64,000 nucleotides of DNA from Leptonema sp964619535 (GTDB lineage Bacteria; Spirochaetota; Leptospiria; Leptospirales; Leptonemataceae): the NCBI GenBank assembly GCA_964619535.1, contig CAZUEX010000002.1, positions 1-64,000 on the forward strand. The letters are read 5' to 3'. The notes under the pieces are model-generated. The model was given only the letters and a program-made list of their open reading frames with translations. It searched no databases and was not told the DNA's origin. Each line of letters opens with the position of its first letter. Within the stretch, counting starts at the first letter, position 1. Positions 33,200 to 42,546 of the stretch are shown in pieces. The translations under genes and the position numbers were made by a program.

Positions 33200-34644
33200 T
33201 GAAGAGGGGATTCCTCCGGATCGATAACGACAACAGGACGGATCTTTTCCAGGTCTGCCTTCAAGGACTCGGGACCGACCACCACAATCCACATCTGGTC
33301 GGGATCGATATGGCGGGCAAACACCTCTTTGACCTCGGTCGTTGTAACCCGGTTCATGTGTTTCTGGAAGTTGCCCAGATAGTTCTCTGGCATGCGATGC
33401 ATGCGGAAACGGATCTCCTGGGCAAGGAGCCGGGCCGGATTATCGTATTCAAATACCAGAGAGTTGATGATCGAATCGGTGGCCAGCGTCAATTCATCTT
33501 CCGTGATCTGATCCATGCTTGCAATGACTTCGAGCATGACCGACAGGGTTTCTGCAGTGCGGTCCGAACGTGTACCGCTTGCTGCAATAAAACGTCCGAA
33601 GCGTGCATCGAAGTCGTTGCGTGAATAGGAGTAATAGGCCAGGCCACGTTTGGCGCGAACCTCCTGCATCAGACGTGATACGAAGGAACCGCCGCCGAGG
33701 GTGTAATTCCCGGCCTGAAGGGCATAGAAATCCTGATCGTTATGGGCCGGAAGATAGGTGCCCATGGTAACAACGGCCTGAGAGACATCCTTTCGTACAA
33801 GCAGGATCTTTCCGCGAAGCTGCTCGATCCCTTTCACGGGTTGTTCGCGTTCGTAGACGACATAGGGATCCTTTACGGCAGGCATGGCAGTTACAAGCTC
33901 AGATATGGCCTCGGGTATGCTGTCGTCATAGTTTCCGTTCAGAGCAATGTGCAGATTACGGCGTTCAAAGAGTCGAGCATAGGCCCGTTTTACGGCCGGA
34001 ACGTCGATGGCATCGATGTCAGAGAGTTGCAGTGAATAGCCTCGCCTGTGGGGCAGAAAAAAGACTTCGCGAAGCTTACGTTTGGCAATGGTTTCTGGCC
34101 GGTCATTCCTTCGCTGAATGGCCGTGCGCATCGAACTCTGTATAACAGGCAACACGGACTCATCGAATCGAGGACGCAGGAGCACGTCTTCAAGGATCTG
34201 CATGGCTGCCGGAAAATCATCTTTCAGCGCACTGAGCTGGATCACAAAGGTGGCATCCGATGCATTGATGTCCAGTGTTGCTCCGAGAGCGGCCAGGGCA
34301 TCGGCCACCTCTTCTCCGGAGCGATTCCCGGCGCCACCCAGCTTGAGAAACGAGGCCAGGGCGGATGTTACACCGAAGGGCTTTTCTTCAGAGGCCGTAC
34401 CTCCCTCGAAAACAAGTCGCAGGTTGATCAGGGGCAGGGTATCGTCGCTCAGCATGTACAGCGTAGCGTGCTCATCGATCTGTACGGTCTGAATGGCCGG
34501 ATTCGTATACGAAAGAGGCTTGATCTGGATGCCTTCCAGCACGTTCCCCGGTCTCTTAAGAAGATCCAGTGTTTGTGCTTCTGAACTGTTGATCATGAAA
34601 ACTCCTGCAAAAAGAAATAGAACAGCAAGCCTGGAAAACATCAA
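33196..34644 (-). CDS. M16-family peptidase subunit without the zinc motif
   Basis: A 482-residue exported M16 (insulinase/MPP fold) protein. The signal peptide is about 1-23 (FSRLAVLFLFAGVFMINSSEA). The position of HxxEH reads VTSALASFL, so the zinc site is lost. The second half keeps the substrate-contact region GGGSFVSRLMQEVRAKRGLAYYSYS. This is the expected partner of the active M16 gene upstream, like mitochondrial processing peptidase alpha/beta pairs or bacterial heterodimeric M16B proteases. It overlaps that gene by four bases and the RNase-Z-like gene by four bases. Confidence 0.88.
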   Translation of the reverse strand: MMFSRLAVLFLFAGVFMINSSEAQTLDLLKRPGNVLEGIQIKPLSYTNPAIQTVQIDEHATLYMLSDDTLPLINLRLVFEGGTASEEKPFGVTSALASFLKLGGAGNRSGEEVADALAALGATLDINASDATFVIQLSALKDDFPAAMQILEDVLLRPRFDESVLPVIQSSMRTAIQRRNDRPETIAKRKLREVFFLPHRRGYSLQLSDIDAIDVPAVKRAYARLFERRNLHIALNGNYDDSIPEAISELVTAMPAVKDPYVVYEREQPVKGIEQLRGKILLVRKDVSQAVVTMGTYLPAHNDQDFYALQAGNYTLGGGSFVSRLMQEVRAKRGLAYYSYSRNDFDARFGRFIAASGTRSDRTAETLSVMLEVIASMDQITEDELTLATDSIINSLVFEYDNPARLLAQEIRFRMHRMPENYLGNFQKHMNRVTTTEVKEVFARHIDPDQMWIVVVGPESLKADLEKIRPVVVIDPEESPLQ

Positions 34645-36263
34645 CGTGCCTCCTCGACTTTATCTGTATTGGGTGGAAGCAGCCGGCCGATCATCCTGGT
34701 TTCAGGCTTCAAATACTCTCTGGCCACTGCCTGAACATCGGCCGCTGTAATGTTACGCAGCCGGTCATAGTTCAGAAAGGTGTCGCGATAGTCGCCGGTA
34801 ATCGTTTCATAGTAGGTCAGTGAATCGGCCAGATGACCGTTGGACTGGAAGCTCTGTACCAGCTCGGTGGCAATGCCTTTCTTTACACGCGAAACCTCGT
34901 CTTCTGATACACCTTCTCTGGCGATGCGTTCGATCTCTTCGAAAACAGCCTGTTCGATGCGGTCGTAGCTCTGCTTAACGGCCGATGCATCGGACATGGC
35001 CTTCTGTGGAAGAACAGGTACGGCAGAGAGAAAGAACAGGTTTGTATAACGTTCACCCGGAAAGCCGGAATAGATATGAACGGCCGCAGCAATCTTATCT
35101 TTCAAAACCAGTCGTCGGTACAGGCGGGTCTCTTCGCTGCCGGCCAGGATGCGTGCCAGCACCTCAAGCCGCAGATCATCTTCATGTGGAAAGGGAGGTT
35201 TGAACCATGCCATAAACATGGCCGGCGAGCCTGCATGGTGTACGTCCACATCGACCCGGCGTGCTTCTGGCTTCTTAACTTCGGCCCTTTTTGCAGGGCG
35301 GGAGGGCTTCTTACGAGGCTGCCAGTCGCCAAAGTATTTTTCTATCAGACCTTTTACTTCTTCTTCATCAAATCGCCCGACCACAGCAATGACGGCATTG
35401 TCGGGACCGTAATGCTCTCTGTAGAAACGTGCGGCCTGCTGACGGTTAAAGTATGTAATCTTGCTCATAGGGCCGATAAGCGAAGGCCCGTAGGGATGAT
35501 CGCCGTAGACCTCCTCAAGAAACTTCTCGAGCAGAAGAGAAGAGCCGACGTTGTCGACGCGCATACGACGCTCTTCAGAGACAACGTCTCGCTCAGTATA
35601 GAACTCACGAAGTACAGGATTCTTGAAGCGGTCGGATTCAATGCGTGCCCAGACCTCGATACGATTTGCAGGAAGCTCTACGAGATAGCTGGTCAGATCC
35701 CGGTTGGTGTAGGCGTTGTATCCTCGCTCTCCGTTTAATGAGTATAGCAGTGAGTCCTCGTCCGGTACGCGGAAGCGGGCAGCGTCGGACTGGATCAGAT
35801 CAAGCCGGTGTTTCCATTTTGCCACGCGGCGTTCCAGCATTTCTACCCTGCTGGTATCGCCGGCTGCACGGGCTTCTTCCAGCTCCTTCCGGCTGCGATC
35901 ATACTTCATGGCCCACCGATCAATGATCTCCAGGTAGCGGGCCTCAGCCTCGTAGTCGATCGTTCCCTGGATCTTTGTTCCTTTAAAGAGCATATGCTCA
36001 AGCATATGGGCAATGCCCGTATCTTCGGGGGATTCATCGGATCCGCCTGCACGGATCTTCAGATACAGGGCCACAACGGGAGCATCCCCTCTCTGCAAGA
36101 ACACGACACGAAGGCCATTGGGTAACGTAAAACGTCGGGATCGGTCAAGCAGAGTCTGAAAGGTTGGGGTCATCTTTTTCTCCGGAAGGATTGTGGCAGG
36201 AAGCAAAAGCAGCAGGGCTGCCATTGCAAGTCGGCCAATAAGGGTAAAGGATGCAGGACGCAT
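34641..36263 (-). CDS. M16-family zinc metallopeptidase, active subunit
   Basis: A 540-residue periplasmic protease. A signal peptide (residues about 1-28) is followed by the inverted zinc motif H86-M-L-E89-H90 in TGIAHMLEHMLFKGT, with the later Glu in ERDVVSEERRMR. Between them lies an unusually long, highly charged helical insert (about 98-180, rich in Glu, Arg and Lys), absent in most M16 enzymes. The C-terminal half has LAGSEETRLYRRLVLKDKIA. With the inactive partner downstream it should form a clamshell degrading peptides in the periplasm. It overlaps the partner gene by four bases. Confidence 0.92.
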   Translation of the reverse strand: MRPASFTLIGRLAMAALLLLLPATILPEKKMTPTFQTLLDRSRRFTLPNGLRVVFLQRGDAPVVALYLKIRAGGSDESPEDTGIAHMLEHMLFKGTKIQGTIDYEAEARYLEIIDRWAMKYDRSRKELEEARAAGDTSRVEMLERRVAKWKHRLDLIQSDAARFRVPDEDSLLYSLNGERGYNAYTNRDLTSYLVELPANRIEVWARIESDRFKNPVLREFYTERDVVSEERRMRVDNVGSSLLLEKFLEEVYGDHPYGPSLIGPMSKITYFNRQQAARFYREHYGPDNAVIAVVGRFDEEEVKGLIEKYFGDWQPRKKPSRPAKRAEVKKPEARRVDVDVHHAGSPAMFMAWFKPPFPHEDDLRLEVLARILAGSEETRLYRRLVLKDKIAAAVHIYSGFPGERYTNLFFLSAVPVLPQKAMSDASAVKQSYDRIEQAVFEEIERIAREGVSEDEVSRVKKGIATELVQSFQSNGHLADSLTYYETITGDYRDTFLNYDRLRNITAADVQAVAREYLKPETRMIGRLLPPNTDKVEEAR

Positions 36264-36301
36264 ACGGACAGCTTTGTCACCGGGCAGGGGGAGGGCAACC
36301 G

Positions 36302-37303
36302 TTATTGCATGGAAAGAACCATACGATAGCGAGCCCTGTTGTCGCGCACCTTCTGCACCGCTTCGTTCACGGCAGAAAGGGGCATCAGCTCTGTCTGTGC
36401 CTTGATGCCATGCAGGGCAGCGAATTGCAGCATCTGTCGTATGTCGGTTCTTCCGCCCACGTTGCTGCCGCTGATGCTACGACGTCCGTCGAGTATGAGA
36501 TGCACCGGCAGGCTCATGGGCTTATCGGGCACCCCAACAAAGCACAGGGTGCCATCGCTGCGCAGCATCTGAATTACAGCATGCCAGTCCAGCTCGGCCA
36601 TGGCCGTATTGAGAATGAAGTCCTGGGAGCGTCGTAATGAACGCAGGTTCTGTTTGTCGAGCGTTACGAACTGATGGGCGCCGAAGGCCTTTGCCTCTGC
36701 CTCTTTATCGGGGCTTGAAGAAAAGGCCGTTACCTCGCAGCCCATGGCACGGGCAAACTGCAAGGCCAGGTGGCCCAGGCCACCGATGCCGATAACCCCC
36801 ACCTTCTGTCCGGGCCGGACGCCGAAGCGGCGCATGGGTGTGAAGACGGTAACGCCGGCGCAGAGAAGCGGAGCGGCATTCTCGGAGCTCAGGGCATCGG
36901 GAATAGGGAAGGCAAAGCGGGAGTCCACGACGATGCGTTCGGCAAAGCCACCGAAATGTTTGTTGCACGTCGCTTCCTGACGCAGGCAGAGATTTTCACG
37001 ACCGGAAACGCATTCATCACAGGTAAGACATGCGGAGCGCTGCCAGCCCACGCCAACACGACTGCCCGGTTTCAGCGAAACATCCGAACCGGCCTTTGTG
37101 ACATGGCCGATGATCTCATGGCCCGGTACAAGAGGATACCTGCTGATGCCCCAGTCGTTATCGATAAGGTGGATGTCGCTGTGGCAGATGCCGCAATGCG
37201 TGATCTCAATCTCCACCTCATGCGGGCCGGGCTCTGTGGCCGTATAACGAAAGGGGGTTAAAGGGGCGCCTTTTGCCAGCGCAGCCTGTGCATTGATTTC
37301 CAT
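36302..37303 (-). CDS. Zinc-dependent alcohol/aldehyde dehydrogenase (YahK/CAD type)
   Basis: A 333-residue medium-chain dehydrogenase. The catalytic zinc site has ITHCGICHSDIH and VPGHEIIGHV; the structural zinc site has four Cys in CLTCDECVSGRENLC; the nucleotide fold has VGVIGIGGLGHLALQFARAMG, ending with a serine-rich FSSSPDK loop typical of NADP use. Similar to E. coli YahK and plant cinnamyl alcohol dehydrogenases, which reduce aldehydes to alcohols. The start is uncertain among ATG 37303, 37318 and 37336. It ends 38 bases before the M16 gene start in the opposite sense of transcription order, on the same strand. Confidence 0.9.
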   Translation of the reverse strand: MEINAQAALAKGAPLTPFRYTATEPGPHEVEIEITHCGICHSDIHLIDNDWGISRYPLVPGHEIIGHVTKAGSDVSLKPGSRVGVGWQRSACLTCDECVSGRENLCLRQEATCNKHFGGFAERIVVDSRFAFPIPDALSSENAAPLLCAGVTVFTPMRRFGVRPGQKVGVIGIGGLGHLALQFARAMGCEVTAFSSSPDKEAEAKAFGAHQFVTLDKQNLRSLRRSQDFILNTAMAELDWHAVIQMLRSDGTLCFVGVPDKPMSLPVHLILDGRRSISGSNVGGRTDIRQMLQFAALHGIKAQTELMPLSAVNEAVQKVRDNRARYRMVLSMQ

Positions 37304-37386
37304 AAGCCGTAGGTCCATGTAAGACACATCCGGCATCCGTGTCCGCCAAAAAAATGACCGGCCGGGCTTCCGTGGATCGTTTGCCT

Positions 37387-38658
37387 TCAGTTCCCTGCCG
37401 GCGTGATGCAGGGGCGCCGGATGATGTCCATCACCTGTACAGCGTCCGGAACGGGCCTGTCGAATTCCAGATAGGCAAGGGCCTCGCTTCGTGTGGCCTC
37501 CACCTCTGTGCCTGCCTCACTGAAAACGCCCGTAATCGTGAAGTCCTCGGTTTCGATGCCCTGGCTCAAGAACTGAATGCGATCCCCCGGTCGAAGCACA
37601 GCGCGGGGAGCAAGCAGAATCCGTCGGTCGTCCTTTTGGCGGATTATGCCTCCGAAATCATGCGTTTTGCGATCGATGCGTTCCTCATCGTGATGGTAGT
37701 CCTTGTCGGGATGCGGGCCGAAGAACATACCGGTTGTATAACCTCGACTGGAAAACATGCCAAGTTCCTCAATCCAGCGTGGATCGACCGTTCGATCTCC
37801 TTTTGACGCTGCATCAAGCGCTTCGCGGTATACCTTGACCACACCGGCCACGTAGCTCACACCCTTTCCGCGTCCTTCGATCTTGAACGAGGTTACTCCG
37901 GCCTCAAGCAACTCGGGAATATGTTCGACCATACAGAGATCTCTGGCACTCATAATGTAGGTGCCGCGATCGTTTTCAAAAACCGGCATGTATTCATCGG
38001 GACGCTTCTGTTCGCGAAGAAAGAATTGCGGGGATTCTTCGTCCTGCTCTTTCTTCTGCATCAGGGTATAGTTCCACCGGCAGGAGTTGGCACATTCCCC
38101 TTCATTGGCCGAACGATTCGTTAGAAAGCTCGAAATATAACAGCGACCCGAGTAGGCCATGCAGATCGAGCCATGAACAAAGGCTTCGATTTCAATATCT
38201 ACGGCATCGCGAATCTGGCGGATGTCTTCGAGGCTTACCTCACGGGCCAGCACGATGCGTGCCGCTCCCATTCGTTTCCAGAACCTTGCCGAGGCTGCAT
38301 TGGTGATGTTTGCCTGTGTGCTGATATGCAGATCCGTTTCAGGAAGAAGCTCAGCAGCCATCTCGAAAACGCCTGGATCAGAGACAATGACACCGTCGGG
38401 GCGATGCGGGGCCAGCCGCTCCAGATGCTCGCGAAGCAGGGCAAGATCTCGGTTATGCGGCATGATGTTCAGCGTAATATAGGCCCTGCGTCCGAGCGAG
38501 CGTGCCAGCTGGATGGCCTCGAATACCTCTTCTTCAGAGAAGCCCCGACTCATCGAGCGCAGTGAGAAATCGGCCAGCCCCAGATAAACGGCATCGGCGC
38601 CGTAATGCAGGGCGATGCGCATCTTTTCCATGTTTCCGGCCGGGGCAAGCAGTTCCAT
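37387..38658 (-). CDS. Peptidase U32 family protein (TrhP/RlhA-like)
   Basis: A 423-residue U32 protein. The N-terminal barrel has MELLAPAGNMEKMRIALHYGADAVYLG; the family signature EAFVHGSICMAYSGRCYISS is followed by two more cysteines in NEGECANSCRW, the set that binds iron-sulfur in relatives. A C-terminal beta-barrel has GDRIQFLSQGI. E. coli TrhP and RlhA use prephenate for hydroxylation of tRNA or rRNA, so an RNA-modification role is more likely than proteolysis. ATG 38658 is chosen; the frame is open to 38757 but that would overlap the ClC gene by 68 bases. Confidence 0.88.
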   Translation of the reverse strand: MELLAPAGNMEKMRIALHYGADAVYLGLADFSLRSMSRGFSEEEVFEAIQLARSLGRRAYITLNIMPHNRDLALLREHLERLAPHRPDGVIVSDPGVFEMAAELLPETDLHISTQANITNAASARFWKRMGAARIVLAREVSLEDIRQIRDAVDIEIEAFVHGSICMAYSGRCYISSFLTNRSANEGECANSCRWNYTLMQKKEQDEESPQFFLREQKRPDEYMPVFENDRGTYIMSARDLCMVEHIPELLEAGVTSFKIEGRGKGVSYVAGVVKVYREALDAASKGDRTVDPRWIEELGMFSSRGYTTGMFFGPHPDKDYHHDEERIDRKTHDFGGIIRQKDDRRILLAPRAVLRPGDRIQFLSQGIETEDFTITGVFSEAGTEVEATRSEALAYLEFDRPVPDAVQVMDIIRRPCITPAGN

Positions 38659-38689
38659 GGCCTTCGGTTTTTTCGAGACGGTCAGGCAG

Positions 38690-39982
38690 TCAAGCCGAAC
38701 CGGGAGGAGTATGAGGCTGATCAAGCTGCGACCGGATAAAGGGGACTCTCGGAGCAAGGAAGTAACCGGTCAGGCTTGCAAAAAGGATGGGAACGAAGTG
38801 TCCGAACCCCGTCAAAGTGGAAAGCAGGATGGTTGTGCTCATCGGGGTGCGGGTGACGCAGGCGTTGATGGAAGCCATGCAGCTGACGATGGCAAGTGTA
38901 AGATTGATCGACGGAAACAGCTGATGCAGGATGAGTCCAAGCGCCGTTCCCACAAAAAAGAGCGGAATGATAAAGCCGCCCCTCCATCCAGAGGAAACGG
39001 TTACGGCGATGGCAAGGATCTTAAAACCCAGGATGGCAAAAAGTAGCTGCAGGGAGTGGTGACCTGCAAGAAGATCATTGATCTGGTGGTGGCCGAAGTA
39101 ACGGGTGATGGGCAGATAAAAGGCAATCAGACCCAGAAGGGTGCCGCCAATCGAGGTCTTGATATAGATGGGAATGCTGCGAAACTCGAAGGCCGATTTC
39201 AAGACCCTGACACAGTAGATGAAAGCCCATCCCGCAGCTGCTGCAACGACGGCAAAAAGGGCAGCATGGGCAAAATCAAAAATGCCCGAATACTCGTAGG
39301 TCGGCAGATGCCAGATCGGTCCCAGGCCCAGATGCACGATGATGGCAAAGATAAGATAGCTGAAGCAGCTTGCCACAAGGGCGGGGATGATGGCCTCATA
39401 GTATTCCACGGCATGCCTGTGATGCAGAATCTCAGATGCGAAGAGGCTGCCTCCCAGGGGAGCACCAAAAAGGGCGGTAAAACCCGCTGCCATACCGGCA
39501 ATAGTGAACGTTCGCAGCTCTTCTCCTTTCAGTTGAAGCAGCCTGGCGAGATAGGTTCCTGTGGACCCCGTCACCTGTACAAGCGGAGCCTCCGGGCCAA
39601 GACTTCCGCCTGAGGCAATACAGAGCAAAGAAGATAGTACCATCGAAGGATTGTTTCGGGGATCGAGGCGACCATGGTTGAAGCGGATGTTGTTAACGAT
39701 CAAATGGATCTCGCCCGGATCGCCGATGAAATGAATGATCAACCCTGCAAGAAGTCCGCAAACGGCCATGACGGGGATTGCATACCAGCCTCCGAAAGAT
39801 GAAAGAAAACCCGTTAGATACTCAAGCCCGATCCAGTAAAGGGCTGCAATCAAACCGCCTGTTAACCCGAGAAAGGCCCAGAGCAGAAACCTGCGGCTGA
39901 AGAGAAAGGGATTGAAGCGAACAGGCTGATAGAGGATGTTGAGATAGCGTTCGAATGGATTTCTGTCGTTTGCCTGTTTCAT
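38690..39982 (-). CDS. ClC-family chloride channel/antiporter
   Basis: A 430-residue integral membrane protein of the ClC family. Helices occupy most of the length. The ion-pore segments are partly recognised: ASGGSLGPEAPLVQVTG corresponds to the conserved G(K/R)EGP region (here GPEAP), and SGWRGGFIIPLFFVGTALG corresponds to the GxFxP region. The first GSGIP motif is not evident, suggesting a divergent selectivity site. No CBS domains are attached. It lies upstream of the U32 gene on the same strand. Whether it is a channel or H+/Cl- exchanger cannot be told. Confidence 0.88.
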   Translation of the reverse strand: MKQANDRNPFERYLNILYQPVRFNPFLFSRRFLLWAFLGLTGGLIAALYWIGLEYLTGFLSSFGGWYAIPVMAVCGLLAGLIIHFIGDPGEIHLIVNNIRFNHGRLDPRNNPSMVLSSLLCIASGGSLGPEAPLVQVTGSTGTYLARLLQLKGEELRTFTIAGMAAGFTALFGAPLGGSLFASEILHHRHAVEYYEAIIPALVASCFSYLIFAIIVHLGLGPIWHLPTYEYSGIFDFAHAALFAVVAAAAGWAFIYCVRVLKSAFEFRSIPIYIKTSIGGTLLGLIAFYLPITRYFGHHQINDLLAGHHSLQLLFAILGFKILAIAVTVSSGWRGGFIIPLFFVGTALGLILHQLFPSINLTLAIVSCMASINACVTRTPMSTTILLSTLTGFGHFVPILFASLTGYFLAPRVPFIRSQLDQPHTPPGSA

Positions 39983-40161
39983 CGCAGTCTACTGGCAGCT
40001 CTGTGCTGCCAGCAGCGACCAGATTCCAGTAACGGGCCAGGGACGTCAACGAAGGCAGAGCAGGCAAAAGGTCCACATGCCGCTTGCCCGTCTTCTGTAC
40101 GGGGGCATTACCGAAGAGGTGCTTATGCGATGGGTTGTGTGGCTGGCATGGATCCGTCGAA

Positions 40162-41655
40162 TCAGTCTACCCAGTGTTTTGAGCGCTCCACGCCTTTCTG
40201 CCAGAGCTTCAGCTCGCGATTGCGTTTCTCTTCGCTCATTTCCGGGTTAAAGATGGAGTAATCGCGCAGAAGGGAACGCAGCTCATCCGCGTCCTTCCAG
40301 ACTCCTGCACCGATGCCAGCGAGGTAGGCCGTGCCCGTTGCTGTCGTATCGACGTTTGCGGGACGCTCGACGCGACGATTCAGTATGTCCGCCTGGTACT
40401 GCATCAGATAATTGTTTGCCGAGGCGCCGCCATCGACACGCAGAAAAGGCAGGGACTTGCCTGTATCTGCTTCCATTGCCTTTACGAGATCGGCGGATTG
40501 CAGTGCGATCGACTTCAGGGCGGCGCGTGTAATGCGAGCCGGCGACGTATCGCGTGTGATGCCGAAGATGGCACCGCGAGCCTTCATATCCCAGTGTGGG
40601 GCGCCAAGGCCGACAAAGGCAGGCACAAAGACGACCTCATCCTCTTCTCGATCGATGTCTTCTACAAGCTGCTGTGTTTCGCGAGCGCTGGCAAAGAACT
40701 TCATGTAGTCTCGCAGCCACTGAACAACGGCTCCGGCAATAAAGACTGACCCTTCTAATGCATAGGCAGGCCCGCCGGTTTTATCGATGGCCAGGGTGGT
40801 CAGAAGGCCGGAGCGGCTGATCAGGAACTGATTGCCGGTATGAAAGAGCAGAAAACAGCCTGTGCCATAGGTATTCTTTGCCTGTCCCGGTTCGGTGCAG
40901 AGCTGGCCGAAGAGGGCAGCCTGCTGGTCCCCTGCCATGGCAAGGACGGGAATGCCATCGGGCAAGACACCCGTGTTTTTTGTAACGCCGAAAGGCGAAC
41001 AGCTTGGCATGGCCTCGGGCAGAACAGGGGCCGGTACGCGAAGAATATTCAGAAGCTCTTCATCCCACTGGCGTTTCTCAATATTGAAGAGCATGGTGCG
41101 GCTTGCATTGGTGTAATCGGTCTTATGCTCGCCGGTAAGCTTGTGCAGAAGCCAGGTATCCATGGTGCCGGCTGCCAGGCGACCACGTTCTGCAAGCGTT
41201 CGTGCAGAGGGGACGTTATCGAGAAGCCAGGCAAGCTTTGTTCCCGAAAAATAGGCATCGATAACAAGGCCGGTTTTTTTTCGGATCGTGTCTTCGTGCC
41301 CGGCATTCTTCAGCTCATTGCAGAGCTCGGCCGTTCGACGGCACTGCCAGACGATGGCCTTGTGTACCGGCTTGCCGCTGGTCTTTTCCCAGAGCAGCAC
41401 CGTTTCGCGCTGATTGGTGATGCCGATTGCAATGGCATCTTTTGCATCGAGATCGGCTTTATCAATGGCATCTTTTAGAAGAAACTTTACGCCAGCCCAG
41501 ATCTCTTCTGCATCATGTTCCACCCATCCGGGCTTCGGAAAGTGTTGTGTGAATTCTCTGTAGGCGCTTGAAAGGGTCTTCCCCTTTTCATCAAAGCAGA
41601 ATACCCGTGAACCGGTTGTACCGTGATCTATCGATAGGACAAATTTCTTTCCCAC
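40162..41655 (-). CDS. glpK: Glycerol kinase
   Basis: A 497-residue FGGY kinase that phosphorylates glycerol to sn-glycerol-3-phosphate. Landmarks: LSIDHGTTGSRVFCFD, GWVEHDAEEIW, ITNQRETVLLWEKTSGKPV, WQCRRT, the signature YGTGCFLLFHTG and GGASANNYLMQ in the ATP site. Full length, with no gap. There is no glpF or glpD nearby. The 162 bases upstream contain two strong stem-loops (41744-41815), which could affect its expression. Confidence 0.96.
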   Translation of the reverse strand: MGKKFVLSIDHGTTGSRVFCFDEKGKTLSSAYREFTQHFPKPGWVEHDAEEIWAGVKFLLKDAIDKADLDAKDAIAIGITNQRETVLLWEKTSGKPVHKAIVWQCRRTAELCNELKNAGHEDTIRKKTGLVIDAYFSGTKLAWLLDNVPSARTLAERGRLAAGTMDTWLLHKLTGEHKTDYTNASRTMLFNIEKRQWDEELLNILRVPAPVLPEAMPSCSPFGVTKNTGVLPDGIPVLAMAGDQQAALFGQLCTEPGQAKNTYGTGCFLLFHTGNQFLISRSGLLTTLAIDKTGGPAYALEGSVFIAGAVVQWLRDYMKFFASARETQQLVEDIDREEDEVVFVPAFVGLGAPHWDMKARGAIFGITRDTSPARITRAALKSIALQSADLVKAMEADTGKSLPFLRVDGGASANNYLMQYQADILNRRVERPANVDTTATGTAYLAGIGAGVWKDADELRSLLRDYSIFNPEMSEEKRNRELKLWQKGVERSKHWVD

Positions 41656-41743
41656 GCCTTCCCCCGTTTTCGCGAATGAACTCCATTTAACAGGCGGAAT
41701 CCTTCCGTAAAGAGGAAATTGATGCAGCAGTCATTTTTCTAAA

Positions 41744-41782
41744 CTGCGATGCCAGCACGCCTCTTGCGTACGGGCATCGCAG
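41744..41782 (-). terminator. Long stem-loop between CBS gene and glpK
   Basis: CTGCGATGCC and GGCATCGCAG form a 10-bp stem; inside it GTACGC and GCGTGC pair further around an AAGAG loop, so nearly the whole 39 bases fold. On the minus strand TTTAG and an A-rich stretch follow. It could end the CBS transcript or attenuate read-through into glpK. Confidence 0.55.
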
Positions 41783-41787
41783 ACAGT

Positions 41788-41815
41788 CAGAGGCCAGGAA
41801 AGACCGGGGCCTCTG
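41788..41815 (-). terminator. Stem-loop directly after the CBS-domain gene
   Basis: CAGAGGCC and GGCCTCTG pair (8 bp, 12-base loop) two bases after the CBS gene stop and just before the longer hairpin. No T run follows it on the minus strand. Confidence 0.5.
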
Positions 41816-41817
41816 GA

Positions 41818-42408
41818 TTACCGTTGAAGCACACGTGCAATCTCTGAAAGTGTATCTCCGACGGCGAAGCTGCGTACCTGGATACCCAGCTGACGGGCGA
41901 TCTGGTTCAGCGAGAAGATACCACGAATGGTCTTCTTGTTACCGAATCCCTGATAGTCCACCACCAGGGCATGCTGACGTTTCTTCTGTTTCAGTGTTTC
42001 CACGATGTCGCCGACGCGTGCGGTGCTCACATCCTTGATCTGAAAGCAGTCGATCTGATCGACCGGTGTCATGATATCCTGCACCGAGATGTCGCTGTGT
42101 TTCTTCTGATCCTGCTGTGCTACGCGCACGGGCTTTTCGCCGAGGATGTCGTTGGCTGTAATCAGTCCAATGACTTCATCAGAAATGTTCACCACGAAAA
42201 GCATCCGAATGCGGTTTTGAATCATCTTCTGATTTGCCGTCTCGATGGACTCTTTGGGGAAGATGGTTCTTGCGCTGACCTTCTTGAGGTCGGTCATCGC
42301 CTTAATGGCCGGATCTGTCGGCGTAAGCGGTTCAAACACCGGTACTTCCGGACGGTGAAATCCCACTCCTGTGCCAAGTGAATCTGTGCTGATCGTTGTA
42401 AAGGCCAT
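41818..42408 (-). CDS. CBS-domain protein
   Basis: A 196-residue cytoplasmic protein made of a CBS pair: the first repeat about residues 42-100 (VSARTIFPKESIETANQKMI to VIGLITANDIL) and the second about 115-185 (VQDIMTPVDQIDCFQIKDV to IRGIFSLNQIARQLG). Such pairs bind adenine nucleotides and act as sensors, usually on a partner protein. The start is ATG 42408 with GAGAGGAG upstream; the frame is open to 42519 without support. It is monocistronic by position, followed by two stem-loops. Confidence 0.85.
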   Translation of the reverse strand: MAFTTISTDSLGTGVGFHRPEVPVFEPLTPTDPAIKAMTDLKKVSARTIFPKESIETANQKMIQNRIRMLFVVNISDEVIGLITANDILGEKPVRVAQQDQKKHSDISVQDIMTPVDQIDCFQIKDVSTARVGDIVETLKQKKRQHALVVDYQGFGNKKTIRGIFSLNQIARQLGIQVRSFAVGDTLSEIARVLQR

Positions 42409-42546
42409 ATCGCTCCTCTCCAGTTCTATGTTTTGGTATTCATCCGGAAGCAAATTCCCCTGCGATGAATGCAACTCTCCCTGTAAGAGAATATTCAGGC
42501 ATAGAGAAAGAACAAGCAAAAATAATGGGTGAGGACAGTGTGTTCT

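Noticed and set aside
40840..41478. A 212-residue plus-strand ORF
   Set aside because: It lies within glpK in the antisense frame; glpK is unambiguous.
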